This document shows, piece after piece, positions 1 through 8,684 of a stretch of DNA of 64,000 nucleotides. How positions within the stretch are numbered: the stretch's first letter is position 1; the number at the start of each line of letters is the position of its first letter. The notes below the pieces were generated by a model. The model worked only from the letters and a program-made list of their open reading frames with translations. It had not been told where the DNA came from and made no database searches. The position numbers and the translations under genes were made by a program. Origin of the DNA: Thioclava sp. ES.031 (lineage in GTDB: Bacteria > Pseudomonadota > Alphaproteobacteria > Rhodobacterales > Rhodobacteraceae); contig NZ_PDJO01000001.1 of NCBI RefSeq assembly GCF_002563775.1, positions 2,854,501-2,918,500 on the forward strand. Reading direction: 5' to 3'.

Positions 1-57
1 GGGATCGCAGGCCGCAAGCGCCAGCATCGAACCCATGACGAAAAATCGTTTCAACAT
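1..57 (-). CDS. Lipoprotein, N-terminal fragment cut by the window edge
   Basis: Read on the minus strand from an ATG at 57, the first 19 codons give MLKRFFVMGSMLALAACDP. This is a lipoprotein signal peptide: two basic residues, a hydrophobic stretch and a lipobox (L-A-A-C) with the lipidated Cys at position 17. A GAAGGG Shine-Dalgarno-like stretch lies about 7 bases before the ATG. The rest of the gene is outside the window, so the mature function cannot be judged. It is divergent from the alcohol dehydrogenase gene, and the two share a gap of only 73 bases. Confidence 0.7.
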   Translation of the reverse strand, partial: MLKRFFVMGSMLALAACDP

Positions 58-130
58 GTCGCACCCTTCATTGCATTGGCCGCGCCGATAACGCAGGCTA
101 TTGCGGAATTTATACAAGGAGTATGCGCCC

Positions 131-1261
131 ATGAGAACCCGTGCCGCAGTCGCGTTGGAGGCGGGAAAACCGCTCGAAATCATGGAAGTGGAGCTGGAAG
201 GCCCGAAAGCGGGCGAAGTGCTCGTCGAGATCAAGGCCACCGGCATCTGCCACACCGACGAATTCACCCGCTCGGGCGCTGACCCCGAGGGCATCTTCCC
301 GACCATCCTCGGCCATGAGGGCGCGGGCATCGTGCTCGAGGTCGGCGAAGGCGTGACCACGCTGAAGCCGGGCGATCACGTGATCCCGCTCTACACCCCG
401 GAATGCCGCGAATGCCCGTCCTGCCTCTCGGGCAAGACGAACCTCTGCACCGCGATCCGCAACACCCAAGGTCAGGGCCTGATGCCGGACGGCACCACGC
501 GTTTCAAGATGCTCGATGGCACGCCGATCTATCACTACATGGGCTGCTCGACCTTCGCGAACCACACGGTGATGCCCGAGATCGCGCTCGCCAAGGTCCG
601 CGACGACGCGCCGTTCGAGAAGATCTGCTATATCGGCTGCGGCGTCACCACCGGCATCGGCGCGGTGATCAACACCGCTGGCGTTGAGATCGGCTCGACC
701 GCCGCAGTCTTCGGCCTCGGCGGGATCGGTCTGAACGTGATCCAGGGCCTGCGCATGGCGGGTGCCGACATGATCATCGGCGTGGACCTGAACGACGGTA
801 AAGAGGAAATGGCCCGCAAGTTCGGCATGACCCATTTCGTGAACCCCTCGAAATCGGACGTTCCGGTGGTGCAGCAGATCGTCAACCTGACCAAGACCGA
901 GCGCGACCAGATCGGCGGCGTGGACTATTCCTTCGACGCCACGGGCAACGTGCAGGTGATGCGCGACGCGCTGGAATGCTCGCATCGCGGCTGGGGCGTG
1001 TCGGTCATCATCGGCGTTGCACCCGCGGGGGCCGAGATCGGCACCCGCCCGTTCCAGCTCGTCACGGGCCGGACGTGGAAAGGCACCGCGTTCGGCGGCG
1101 CCAAGGGTCGCACCGATGTGCCGAAATTCGTCGAGTGGTACATGAACGACAAGATCGAGATCGACTCGATGATCACCCACACCATGCCGCTCGAAGACAT
1201 CAACAAGGCCTTCGATCTGATGCATGCGGGCGAGTCGATCCGCTCGGTCGTGATCTACTGA
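131..1261 (+). CDS. adhC: S-(hydroxymethyl)glutathione dehydrogenase / class III alcohol dehydrogenase
   Basis: 376 aa zinc-dependent dehydrogenase of the class III family. It oxidises S-hydroxymethylglutathione, the spontaneous adduct of formaldehyde and glutathione, with NAD, and it also reduces S-nitrosoglutathione. Catalytic zinc ligands are recognisable at C40 and the H62-E63 pair. The four structural-zinc cysteines are C92, C95, C98 and C106, and the NAD-binding glycine motif [13 protein letters not shown] follows. The ATG at 131 is preferred over an in-frame TTG at 101 because AAGGAG lies at 116-121 and homologues start at this Met. The partner S-formylglutathione hydrolase gene is not next to it. 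Cytosolic formaldehyde detoxification; the symbol could equally be frmA or flhA. Confidence 0.95.
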   Translation: MRTRAAVALEAGKPLEIMEVELEGPKAGEVLVEIKATGICHTDEFTRSGADPEGIFPTILGHEGAGIVLEVGEGVTTLKPGDHVIPLYTPECRECPSCLSGKTNLCTAIRNTQGQGLMPDGTTRFKMLDGTPIYHYMGCSTFANHTVMPEIALAKVRDDAPFEKICYIGCGVTTGIGAVINTAGVEIGSTAAVFGLGGIGLNVIQGLRMAGADMIIGVDLNDGKEEMARKFGMTHFVNPSKSDVPVVQQIVNLTKTERDQIGGVDYSFDATGNVQVMRDALECSHRGWGVSVIIGVAPAGAEIGTRPFQLVTGRTWKGTAFGGAKGRTDVPKFVEWYMNDKIEIDSMITHTMPLEDINKAFDLMHAGESIRSVVIY

Positions 1262-1269
1262 GCCCAAGG

Positions 1270-1353
1270 CCGGGGGCACTGCCCCCGGACCCCCGGGATA
1301 TTTCCAGCAAGCCCGAAGCGCAGGCCGTTTCGGGCTTGTTCAAATATCCCCGG
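1270..1353. repeat. GC-rich intergenic inverted repeats between convergent genes
   Basis: Two nested structures fill the gap between adhC and thiQ. CCGGGGGC/GCCCCCGG (1270-1277 with 1281-1288) is a perfect 8-bp stem with a 3-base loop. A larger imperfect hairpin then pairs GGGATATTT (1295-1303) with AAATATCCCC (1342-1351) around an inner stem CAAGCCCGAA/TTCGGGCTTG. A similar AAATATCCCGGGG motif recurs at 20060-20074 inside the glc operon, which suggests an interspersed intergenic repeat. It may end transcription from both sides, but there is no clear U-tract. Confidence 0.6.
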
Positions 1354-1386
1354 GTGAATTCGTGCCAGCGAAGAGGGGCAGAGCCC

Positions 1387-2082
1387 CTACTCTCCCAGAT
1401 AGTCCCGCAGCGCAGGCGGCGGATCGTCGAGAAGCGGTCCGGTCTCTTGCGGCGCATGGGCGCGGCCCTCGGCCACCAGAACCGTCTGCGGGCAAAGCGC
1501 GCGCGCATCCTCGGGATCGTGGCTGACCATCAGCACCGTCGTGCCCTGTTCGCGCGCGATCTCGGCCACCAGCGCCAGCATCTCGGATTTCAGCGCGGGC
1601 CCGAGCGCCGCGAAGGGCTCGTCGAGCAGCAGGATCGGACGGCCACGGAGCAGCGTCCGCGCGAGCCCCGCACGGCTTTGCTGCCCGCCCGACAGCGCGC
1701 CGGGTTTGCGCCTCTCCATCCCCTCAAGGCCCACACGCGCCAGCGCCGTCTCGATCCGGGCGCGGTCGGTGGCGTCGATCTTGCCTTTCGGGTTCAGGCC
1801 AAGCGCGAGATTGGTCTCGAGCCGCAGATGCGGGAAGAGGTTCTGGTCCTGAAACAGGATCGAGAGCGGGCGCTCCCCCGGTGGCGTCGCGGTGATGTCC
1901 TCGCCCTGCCAGAGGATGCGGCCACTTGCGGGCGACAAGAACCCCGCGATGGCCGCAAGCAGCGTCGACTTGCCCGCCCCGGACGGGCCGATCAGTGCAA
2001 CCCGCGCACCGGTCTGGATGGTGAGATCGGAATCGAGGCGGAAATCGCCCTGTGTGAGGGTCAGTCTATCGAGGGTCAGCAT
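1387..2082 (-). CDS. thiQ: Thiamine/TPP ABC transporter ATP-binding protein
   Basis: 231 aa ABC ATPase, the third gene of thiBPQ. Walker A is GPSGAGKST (about residues 33-41), the signature is LSGGQQSRAGLART, and Walker B is ILLLDEPF followed by the SHD switch histidine motif. Its short length and lack of a C-terminal regulatory domain fit ThiQ rather than longer spermidine or iron ATPases. The start overlaps the end of thiP by 17 bases, so the two are translationally coupled. It powers uptake of thiamine, TMP or TPP. Substrate specificity is inferred mainly from the TPP riboswitch and thiB in the same operon. Confidence 0.9.
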   Translation of the reverse strand: MLTLDRLTLTQGDFRLDSDLTIQTGARVALIGPSGAGKSTLLAAIAGFLSPASGRILWQGEDITATPPGERPLSILFQDQNLFPHLRLETNLALGLNPKGKIDATDRARIETALARVGLEGMERRKPGALSGGQQSRAGLARTLLRGRPILLLDEPFAALGPALKSEMLALVAEIAREQGTTVLMVSHDPEDARALCPQTVLVAEGRAHAPQETGPLLDDPPPALRDYLGE

Positions 2083-3628
2083 AATGCCCCGCGCGGTCGA
2101 GCGCCCAGAAAAGCGCGAAGGTGAGGATCAGAAGCAAGCTCGCAGCGCCCGCTGCCTGATCCATGCGATAAGAACCCATGAGCTGGAAAAGCGCCAGCGG
2201 CAGGGTGCGGGTCTGGCCATCCGAGAACAGCGTGATGACGCCCAGATCGCCCATCGAGAAGGCCGCAGCCAGCCCCGCCGAAAAGCCCAGCGGACGGGCA
2301 AGGCGCGGGATCGTCAGCAGGCGCAGCCGGGCAAAGCCATGCAGCCCGAGCGAGGCGGCGAGCCGGTCGTAATCGGCCTGCAACGTGCGAATTTCGGGCA
2401 TCAGGATGCGGGTCGCGAAGGGCACCGACAGCGCGGCATTGGTCAGCAGCACCATCGGCAGGGCGAGGTCCGTGGGGTTCACGAAAGGCCGCGCGATCAA
2501 GAAGGCGCCGGTCCCCATCACGAGGCTCGACGCGGTCATCGGCAGCATCGCCGCGATCTCCGCCCAGCGTCGCCGCGTGGCCACCAGCGCGAGCGGCAGG
2601 GCGATGGCGAGGGTCACAAACGTCGAGGCCAGCGCGATCACCAGCGAGGTCAGCGTGGCGGGCCAAATCATCGCGGGCAGCTCGGCGAGCGCAGGCAGCC
2701 CACGGGCGAAGACCGCCCCGATGGGGAGCAGCAGGAAGACGGCTGCCAGAAGGATCGCGAGCGTATCGAAGGCCACGCGATCCGCCCCGCCGGACAACTG
2801 CCGGATCGGCGTGGCGCGGCGGTCATGCCCCGCGCCGAAGCTCGACGGCAGGGTGGCGCGCGCCGCAATCAGCAGCGCCACGACCGAGATCGCGACCTGC
2901 ACCAGCGCAAGGCTCGCCGCGCGGCCCATGTCGAAATCGAAGCGGAAGGCCTGATAGATCGCCAGCTCCACCGTGGTCGCGCGCGGGCCTCCGCCCAGTG
3001 TCAGCGCGACCGCGAAGGAGGTCAGGCAGACGAGGAAGATCGCAAGAAACGCACCGGGCAGAACCGAGCGCAGCATCGGGCGTTCGAGGTGGCGGGTGAC
3101 CTCGGCCGGGCCGAACCCGAGGGTGGCCGCAAGGCGGAACCGCTCGGCCGGGATCGCCTTCCAGCCGTGCAGGATCATCCGCGTGGCCAGCGGCAGGTTG
3201 AAGAAGACATGGGCGATGATCACGCCCTGCGCGCCATAAATCGAGATCGGATCGATGCCGAAGGGCGCCAGCGCCGCATTGACCAGCCCGCGCCGCCCGA
3301 ACACCGCGATCAGCCCGAAGACGGCGACGATCACCGGAAGGATGAACGGCGCCCCCAGCAGCGAGATCAGCAGCCCCCGCCCCGCAAAGCGGCGCCGGTG
3401 CAGCGCGCGCGCGACCGGGATCGCGAGAGCGCAGGAGATCAGCGCCGAGGCCGCCGCCTGCCACAGCGTGAAGCGGATCGCGGCGAGGTCGGTCTCGCGC
3501 AGCCCCGTCAGCCCGCCCGCGCGGAACGTCACCGCCGCCAACGTGCCAAGGACGAGCGCGGCCAAAGCCGCACCCGCCAGCACCGCCCAGAGGGGCGTGC
3601 GTCTTATTTGGAGAAGGCGCGTTGCCAT
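2066..3628 (-). CDS. thiP: Thiamine/TPP ABC transporter permease
   Basis: 520 aa integral membrane protein made of two homologous permease halves, each with about six membrane segments and a binding-protein-dependent transport EAA-type loop (for example around TLGFGPAEVTRHLERPML in the first half and SLGLHGFARLRLLTIPRL in the second). This fused two-domain arrangement is the normal ThiP form, so the transporter needs only one permease gene. It overlaps thiB by 25 bases and thiQ by 17 bases, a tight operon order of thiB-thiP-thiQ. Confidence 0.92.
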   Translation of the reverse strand: MATRLLQIRRTPLWAVLAGAALAALVLGTLAAVTFRAGGLTGLRETDLAAIRFTLWQAAASALISCALAIPVARALHRRRFAGRGLLISLLGAPFILPVIVAVFGLIAVFGRRGLVNAALAPFGIDPISIYGAQGVIIAHVFFNLPLATRMILHGWKAIPAERFRLAATLGFGPAEVTRHLERPMLRSVLPGAFLAIFLVCLTSFAVALTLGGGPRATTVELAIYQAFRFDFDMGRAASLALVQVAISVVALLIAARATLPSSFGAGHDRRATPIRQLSGGADRVAFDTLAILLAAVFLLLPIGAVFARGLPALAELPAMIWPATLTSLVIALASTFVTLAIALPLALVATRRRWAEIAAMLPMTASSLVMGTGAFLIARPFVNPTDLALPMVLLTNAALSVPFATRILMPEIRTLQADYDRLAASLGLHGFARLRLLTIPRLARPLGFSAGLAAAFSMGDLGVITLFSDGQTRTLPLALFQLMGSYRMDQAAGAASLLLILTFALFWALDRAGHYADPR

Positions 3629-4596
3629 TCTTCCAGCGCCGGACCGCGCAGTTTCTCGGCCTCGGCCTCACCCAGATAGAGCGTCTTGTCGGGCATCGGC
3701 AGGTTGCGGAACACCTCGGGCAGCTGATCGTGGGGCAGTTTCGCCGGGAAGGACCAGTTCGCCGTCGCGATCATGCCCTGAAAATCGGGGCTGAGCACGT
3801 AATCGAGGAATTTCTGCGCCAGCTCGGGATGCTTCGAGGTCTTCAGCTGCGCGACCAGTTCGGGGGTGAAGTAATGCCCCTCGGGGAAGATCGCGGCGAC
3901 CTTGCTGTCATCCTCCTCGGCCATGATGTGATAGGCGGGCGAGGTGACGTAGCTGAGCACCATATCCGCCTCGCCATCGGTGAACATGCCGTAGGCCTCG
4001 GACCAGCCCGGCGTAACGGTCAGCACCTTGGGCGCGATCTTCGTCCAGGCCTCCTCGGCCTTGTCGCCATAGATGTCCTTCACCCACAAGAGCAGAGAAA
4101 GCCCCGCGACCGAACTGCGCGGATCCTCGATGACGATCTTGTAGGCGTCGTCGGGCGCATCCAGAAGGTCCTGGAAGCTCGCGGGCGGGTTCTTCAGCTT
4201 GGTCTTGTCATAGACGAAGGCCAGCTCCGACCAGTCGAAGGGCAGAAAGATCGGATCGTCCCATTTGACCGGCATGGTCAGATCGGAGGTGTCCTCGTTA
4301 TGCGGGGCGAACAGGCCTGTGGCGCGCGCCTTCGCGGTCACGTCGGTGTTCAGTCCGATCGCGATATCGGCGGAGGTCTTGTCGCCTTCGAGCAGGATGC
4401 GCGGCAGCACATCGCCCGCCACGAATTTCAGATCGCAATCGCAGGTCGCCTCGAACCCCTTCTCGATCGCGGGGCCGGGGCCCCATTCGCTCGTGAAATA
4501 ATCGGGCGCGTAGACGGTGAGTACGGGCTTGTCCTCGGCCGCCGCCATCGTGGCGATCAGGCTCAGGGCTCCCGCAAGCATCAGGTGGGTTTTCAT
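3604..4596 (-). CDS. thiB: Thiamine/TPP-binding periplasmic protein
   Basis: 330 aa class II-type solute-binding protein with a clear Sec signal peptide (MKTHLMLAGALSLIATMAAA). It captures thiamine and its phosphates in the periplasm and delivers them to ThiP. The mature start (EDKPVLTVYAPDYFTSEWGPGP) and the later TPGWSEAYGMFTDGEADMVLSY segment fit the ThiB family. It is the first gene of the operon. The ATG at 4596 has a GGAG Shine-Dalgarno that is also part of a hairpin (see 4601-4627) downstream of a TPP riboswitch. Confidence 0.93.
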   Translation of the reverse strand: MKTHLMLAGALSLIATMAAAEDKPVLTVYAPDYFTSEWGPGPAIEKGFEATCDCDLKFVAGDVLPRILLEGDKTSADIAIGLNTDVTAKARATGLFAPHNEDTSDLTMPVKWDDPIFLPFDWSELAFVYDKTKLKNPPASFQDLLDAPDDAYKIVIEDPRSSVAGLSLLLWVKDIYGDKAEEAWTKIAPKVLTVTPGWSEAYGMFTDGEADMVLSYVTSPAYHIMAEEDDSKVAAIFPEGHYFTPELVAQLKTSKHPELAQKFLDYVLSPDFQGMIATANWSFPAKLPHDQLPEVFRNLPMPDKTLYLGEAEAEKLRGPALEEWQRAFSK

Positions 4597-4600
4597 GCCT

Positions 4601-4627
4601 CACTCCTTGGGCTTGCCGGGCGGAGTG
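4601..4627 (-). promoter_or_regulatory. Shine-Dalgarno-sequestering hairpin of the thi leader
   Basis: On the minus strand CACTCC (4627-4622) can pair perfectly with GGAGTG (4606-4601) across a 15-base loop. GGAG is the Shine-Dalgarno of thiB, ending a few bases before the ATG. No U-tract follows. This looks like a translational expression platform for the TPP riboswitch immediately upstream, as is usual in Proteobacteria: ligand binding would favour the hairpin and block ribosome entry. Confidence 0.65.
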
Positions 4628-4644
4628 GGGCCGGGAGATCCGGC

Positions 4645-4735
4645 TACCTTCCCTCCGCCGGTCTTAACCGGTTCAGGTTCAACGGGTTCGCGCGGATCGC
4701 ATCTCAGCCAGCCTTGCGCTGGCACCCCGAGGTAG
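4645..4735 (-). promoter_or_regulatory. TPP riboswitch (THI element) upstream of thiBPQ
   Basis: The minus strand carries the conserved TPP aptamer blocks in order: P1 CTACCT at 4735-4730, GGGGTGCC, the GGCTGAGATG block holding the invariant CUGAGA, then ACCCGTTGAACCTGA, the P4/P5 part ending GGAGGGAA, and the returning P1 strand AGGTAG at 4650-4645. P1 pairs perfectly over six bases. Its position 49 bases before thiB supports feedback control of thiamine uptake by TPP. Confidence 0.95.
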
Positions 4736-4913
4736 GGCGCAACGTAAGCGCGCGCGGCTGCGGACGCAAGGGCAAGCAGGCACAGCGTCCCTGCCCCGCG
4801 CCCCGGACGCTCTGGCGAGTTCCCGCCAGTGGCGAGCCGCGCCGGATTTCAATGGCTTGCAACTGCGCGCGGGGCGACGCAGGCTCAATCTGGTACGGAT
4901 TTGGGAGGAACCG

Positions 4914-6515
4914 ATGCGCATCACCCTGACGGCGGCCCTGCTGGCCGCGACCGCCCTGCCCGCCTTGGCCGACACGATCGAGGCGCCGGGCAAGATCACA
5001 GCCGTGACGCTCTTTCCGCGCGGCGCGCAGGTGGTGCGGCAGGTGACGCTGGACGCGCCCGAGGGCAGCCATGACCTGCTGGTGCCGGGCTTTCCCGAAG
5101 GCACCGACATCTCGACGCTGCGGGTGTCGGGTGACGGTGTGCAGATCGGCGCGGTGAGCCTGATCTCCGGGCGCCCGCCCGCTGTGGGCGATGGCGAGAG
5201 CGCGGCGGTGAAATCCGCGCGGGATCGGTTGGCCTCCGCGAAGGAAGCGCTGGCGGAACAGCAGGACTCGGTGGCCGTGATCCGCGCCAAGGCGCAGGCC
5301 GCGCGCGACCAGATCACCTATCTCAAGAACACCCAATCCGAGGTGACCGCGCCCGAACAGCTGCGCGCACTGGCGCAGATGGTCGAAGATCAGATCCTCA
5401 CCGCCTCTGAGCGCGCGATTACCGCTGAAGCCGAGGCGCGCCGCGCGGAGGCCGCGCTCGATCCTGCGAAAGAGGCGGTGAAGCAGGCGCAAACGGCGCT
5501 CGATGCGCTGCTGAACCCGGCGCAGGATCGTGACGTGCTGAGCGCCAAGGTGCAGGGCTCGGGCACGCTGACGATCACTTCCTACGTCCAGAATGCGGGC
5601 TGGCAGCCCTCCTATGATCTGCGGCTCGACCGCGACAAGGGGGCGGTGGACATGGAGCGTTTCGTCTCGGTCCATCAGGCCACGGGCGAGGATTGGCGCG
5701 GCGTCGATCTGACCCTCTCGACGGCACGTCCCGGCGGACGGGCGGAACCCGGCGAGGTCTATCCGCGGCTGGCCCGGATCGGTGATCCCGACGCGCCGCC
5801 CACGCCGGTGCCGATGAAGCGCTCCCTCGCCGCGTCCGGTGCTGCGCCCGAGCCGACGATGGAGGCCGCAATCAGCGACCGCGCCGATATGCAGATGCAG
5901 GGCGAGACGGTGACCTACCATTACCCGAGCGCCGTGGACCTGCGCGACGGGGTGGACGATCTGCGCCTGAGCCTCGATTCCAAGACCCTGCCGATGGATG
6001 TCTTCGCCGAGGCCGCGCCGCTGACCGATCCGCAGGCCTATCGCGTGGCCGAGGGCAAGAACGCGACCGGCGAGATCCTGTTGCCCGGACCCGCGAACCT
6101 CTATGCCGATGGCGCGCTGGTCGGCCAGTCGCATCTGCCGATGGTCGCGGCGGGTGACGATCTGACGCTTGGTTTCGGGCCGATCGAAGGCATCCGCGTG
6201 GACCGCCGTATGCCAGACACGATGGAGGGCGATAGCGGCTTCATCTCGAAATCCAATGAGCGCCGCGAGGTGGTCGAGATCGAGGTGAAGAACCTCACCG
6301 ACAAAGGCTGGCCGATGCGGGTGATCGACCGGGTGCCCTATTCCGAACAGGAAGACCTGAAGATCACGACCAAGGCGACCCCGCCCGCGAGCGAGAGCGA
6401 TTACGACCATCGCCGCGGCGTGCTCGCATGGCGCTTCGATCTGGGCGCAGGCGAGACCAAGACGATCCGCACCGAGACCACGCTCAGCTGGCCCACCGAT
6501 CAGGTCCTGCGCTAA
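4914..6515 (+). CDS. DUF4139 domain protein, mucoidy inhibitor MuiA-like
   Basis: 533 aa exported protein: Sec signal peptide MRITLTAALLAATALPALA, an N-terminal DUF4140-like segment (GKITAVTLFPRGAQVVRQV), a helical coiled-coil region at about residues 90-205 rich in Ala, Glu and Gln, and a C-terminal DUF4139 beta-rich domain (SYVQNAGWQPSYDLRLD onward). The family is named after a Pseudomonas gene said to inhibit mucoidy; its biochemical role is not established. The ATG at 4914 has GGGAGG at 4903-4908. It is divergent from the thi operon and appears monocistronic. Confidence 0.85.
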   Translation: MRITLTAALLAATALPALADTIEAPGKITAVTLFPRGAQVVRQVTLDAPEGSHDLLVPGFPEGTDISTLRVSGDGVQIGAVSLISGRPPAVGDGESAAVKSARDRLASAKEALAEQQDSVAVIRAKAQAARDQITYLKNTQSEVTAPEQLRALAQMVEDQILTASERAITAEAEARRAEAALDPAKEAVKQAQTALDALLNPAQDRDVLSAKVQGSGTLTITSYVQNAGWQPSYDLRLDRDKGAVDMERFVSVHQATGEDWRGVDLTLSTARPGGRAEPGEVYPRLARIGDPDAPPTPVPMKRSLAASGAAPEPTMEAAISDRADMQMQGETVTYHYPSAVDLRDGVDDLRLSLDSKTLPMDVFAEAAPLTDPQAYRVAEGKNATGEILLPGPANLYADGALVGQSHLPMVAAGDDLTLGFGPIEGIRVDRRMPDTMEGDSGFISKSNERREVVEIEVKNLTDKGWPMRVIDRVPYSEQEDLKITTKATPPASESDYDHRRGVLAWRFDLGAGETKTIRTETTLSWPTDQVLR

Positions 6516-6561
6516 GGCAAGGCTGCGCGAACAGCCCCGCGCGCGGCCGAGGCCCGCGTGA

Positions 6562-7272
6562 TCAGGCCGCGTTTCGCGGATCGGCCGCAGCGCGCAGTTT
6601 CGCGAGCAGCGACGGCGAGAGGCGCAGGAACCCGCGCGCGGGCGGCTCGGCCTTCGCCGCCTCGGGGGGCTGCGCCTCTGCACCCCCGGTCTTTTCGGTT
6701 CCCTTGGGCGTCTTCTCGTCCGGCGCGGCTTGCGGCCCCGCCGCCTGCGCGGCCTGAGCCGCGGCATATTCGGCAGCAGCCGCCCGTGCTGACGCGCCCT
6801 CCTCCACGGTCGCGCCCTGCCCCGCCGTCGCACCTACGATCTTGGTGCGCCCGCCATCGTCGCCCGGAAACGGCGCGCCGAACCGCAACACAAGCTCCGT
6901 CAGGCTCGGCCCGATCTCGTCGAGCAGCATCAGGAAGCGGTTGGTGGGCCATGCGTGCAGCCCCAAGGCCCCGCCGCCTGCAAGCCGCAGAACGAAGCCC
7001 TCCCCCCGCAGCCGATGTTGCAGATCGAACCAGTCGCGCGCCTGATCCAGCGCCTCCTGCACCGCGTGCATTTCCGGCAGCGGCGCTTTCGCAGCAGGCG
7101 CTTCGGGCGCTGCCTCCTCCGCCAGACCGTCCTGCAACACGCGCCGGATCAGCTCTGCCGGGGGCAGACCGAACGCACGCGCTTCCGCCGCGATGCGGTC
7201 GATCAGATCGAGCGGCAGGCGCAGAGAGACAAGGCGGTGCTGAGAACAGGAGCGGGATGCAGATTGAGACAT
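6562..7272 (-). CDS. Ribbon-helix-helix protein with long C-terminal extension
   Basis: 236 aa. Residues about 12-50 (RLVSLRLPLDLIDRIAAEARAFGLPPAELIRRVLQ) look like a CopG/Arc-type ribbon-helix-helix DNA-binding fold. A middle alpha/beta part (about 65-140) follows, then a low-complexity Ala/Pro/Lys/Glu tail, ending in a short basic segment (GFLRLSPSLLAKLRAAA). The Met at 7272 is chosen because coding character fades upstream, but its ribosome site is weak. No partner toxin gene is beside it, so it is probably not an antitoxin. Function unknown. Confidence 0.6.
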   Translation of the reverse strand: MSQSASRSCSQHRLVSLRLPLDLIDRIAAEARAFGLPPAELIRRVLQDGLAEEAAPEAPAAKAPLPEMHAVQEALDQARDWFDLQHRLRGEGFVLRLAGGGALGLHAWPTNRFLMLLDEIGPSLTELVLRFGAPFPGDDGGRTKIVGATAGQGATVEEGASARAAAAEYAAAQAAQAAGPQAAPDEKTPKGTEKTGGAEAQPPEAAKAEPPARGFLRLSPSLLAKLRAAADPRNAA

Positions 7273-7370
7273 GGCGGGTCGAAGCTCGTTCGCATTGGCG
7301 GGGTTCCCCCAGCCTCGCGCATCAAGCTTAACAGCCCGTGAACACCAGTCGGATTTCCGCCGCAGCGGAG

Positions 7371-7398
7371 CCGTCGGCCCCGCGCGGGGGGCCAACGG
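7371..7398. other. Strong inverted repeat downstream of the carbonic anhydrase gene
   Basis: CCGTCGGCCCC (7371-7381) pairs with GGGGCCAACGG (7388-7398) around a 6-base loop, giving an 11-bp stem with one G-U pair. It lies just after the stop of the carbonic anhydrase gene. There is no U-run on either side, so it is a possible terminator or 3'-end stabiliser only. Confidence 0.4.
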
Positions 7399-7411
7399 AA
7401 AAGGCAAAGCC

Positions 7412-8062
7412 TCAGAACGTCTCGAACCGATCCGTGTCGGCGTCATATTGTTCGAGCACGCCTTCGCCGATGTCATGGCGCAGCCCGTGCAGCGTCATCC
7501 GATCCGCATCGAGCGCCTCGCGCACGAAGGGGAAGGTCATCAGGTTCTCGAGGCTGACTTTCACCGCCTCACGCTCGAGCGCCAGCACTTGCTGATCCTC
7601 GGGCAGGTCGGTCACGCGCTCGTAGCCCGGGCGCAGCAGGTTCAGCCAGGTGCCGACGAAGGAGCTTTTCTCCTCCAGCTCCGGCGCATGGCCCGAGCAC
7701 ATCGCATGGCAGCCCGCGACGCCGCCGCAATTGGAGTGGCCGAGCACGATCAGATGCGCGACCTTCAGGCTGGTCACCGCATATTCGACCGCAGCCGAGG
7801 TACCGTGGTGATCGCCATCGGGCGTGAATTCCGGCACGAGGTTCGCGATATTGCGGTGGATGAAGAACTCGCCCTGATCGGCGCCGAACATCGAGGTCAC
7901 ATGCACGCGGCTGTCGCAGCAGGCGATGATCATCGAGCGCGGGCGCTGCCCTTCGGAGGCGAGACGGCGATACCAGGCGCGGTTCTCGTTATAAGTGGTG
8001 GCGTGCCATCCTTGATAACGGCTCACAAGGTAGCTGGGCAGCGGTTTCACATGCTCTCTCAT
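7412..8062 (-). CDS. Beta-class carbonic anhydrase
   Basis: 216 aa zinc enzyme that interconverts CO2 and bicarbonate. The Cys-x-Asp-x-Arg motif is C48-C-D50-S-R52 and the second pair is H109-x-x-C112 (GHSNCGG), giving the full set of zinc ligands and the Asp-Arg dyad of active beta-carbonic anhydrases. The Met at 8062 is preferred over upstream in-frame starts because GAGGGA lies 3-8 bases before it and the family begins close to this point. Cytosolic; likely supplies bicarbonate to carboxylases. Divergent from the next gene. Confidence 0.93.
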   Translation of the reverse strand: MREHVKPLPSYLVSRYQGWHATTYNENRAWYRRLASEGQRPRSMIIACCDSRVHVTSMFGADQGEFFIHRNIANLVPEFTPDGDHHGTSAAVEYAVTSLKVAHLIVLGHSNCGGVAGCHAMCSGHAPELEEKSSFVGTWLNLLRPGYERVTDLPEDQQVLALEREAVKVSLENLMTFPFVREALDADRMTLHGLRHDIGEGVLEQYDADTDRFETF

Positions 8063-8253
8063 CGATCCCTCGTCTGGTGTCTGGCGTCTTATCGCTGCGT
8101 CAAATAGCGCGTTGCGCGCCCGGTTTCGAGTAGATTTTCCGGATCGCTCAACGAAATCTTGAGACCTCTCGATCACGTTACCGCCCGGGCGATGGTGAAA
8201 TCAAAGGGGGTGTCGGGGTGACACAGGTGTCTCGCTTGCGCTGCAAGGAAAAG

Positions 8254-8598
8254 ATGTCGTTGGATACGGCGCGGCTGGTGGTGCTCTATGCAGAGCTGGG
8301 ACAGGACGGGGCGGAGCGGGTGATCTGCGCCACGGTCGAAGATCTCGCCTTCCATCTCAGCGCGTTGGAAGAGGCCACGAAATCGGGCCAATGCGCCAAG
8401 CTGCGCCGCGCGATCGTCGAGGTGATGGAGCTGGCCGAACAGGTCGGGCTGCTGTCGATGGTCAGCACGGCGCGCGACCTTCTGGACTGCATCTCGGGCG
8501 GCGATGCGGTGGCGCAGGCGGCGGTGATGGCGCGGCTGGGCCGGATTGCGGAACGCTCGCTCACCGAGGTCTGGGATATCGGCAACCTGTCTTCCTGA
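8254..8598 (+). CDS. Conserved hypothetical small helical protein
   Basis: 114 aa, almost entirely helical by composition, with no signal peptide or membrane segment (MSLDTARLVVLYAELGQDGAE... ending DIGNLSS). AAGGA at 8245-8249 supports the ATG at 8254 over a GTG at 8218. I do not recognise a named family. The helical character and the acidic ends would suit a small cytosolic adaptor or regulator, but nothing in the sequence proves this. It sits 86 bases before the aminopeptidase gene and could be co-transcribed with it. Confidence 0.7.
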   Translation: MSLDTARLVVLYAELGQDGAERVICATVEDLAFHLSALEEATKSGQCAKLRRAIVEVMELAEQVGLLSMVSTARDLLDCISGGDAVAQAAVMARLGRIAERSLTEVWDIGNLSS

Positions 8599-8684
8599 GG
8601 CGTGATCGATCGGCCCTTGCGGGCAGGCGCGGCGACGCTAGGCTCTGGGACGAAAGCAACCACCAGAGCCAAGGAGCCGCCCCC

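Noticed and set aside
1892..3679. 595-aa plus-strand ORF opposite thiP
   Set aside because: Shadow of thiP and the end of thiQ; composition is dominated by Arg and Gln.
4704..6833. 709-aa minus-strand ORF opposite the DUF4139 gene and riboswitch region
   Set aside because: Shadow of a gene with a signal peptide and family domains; it would also run across the thi leader.
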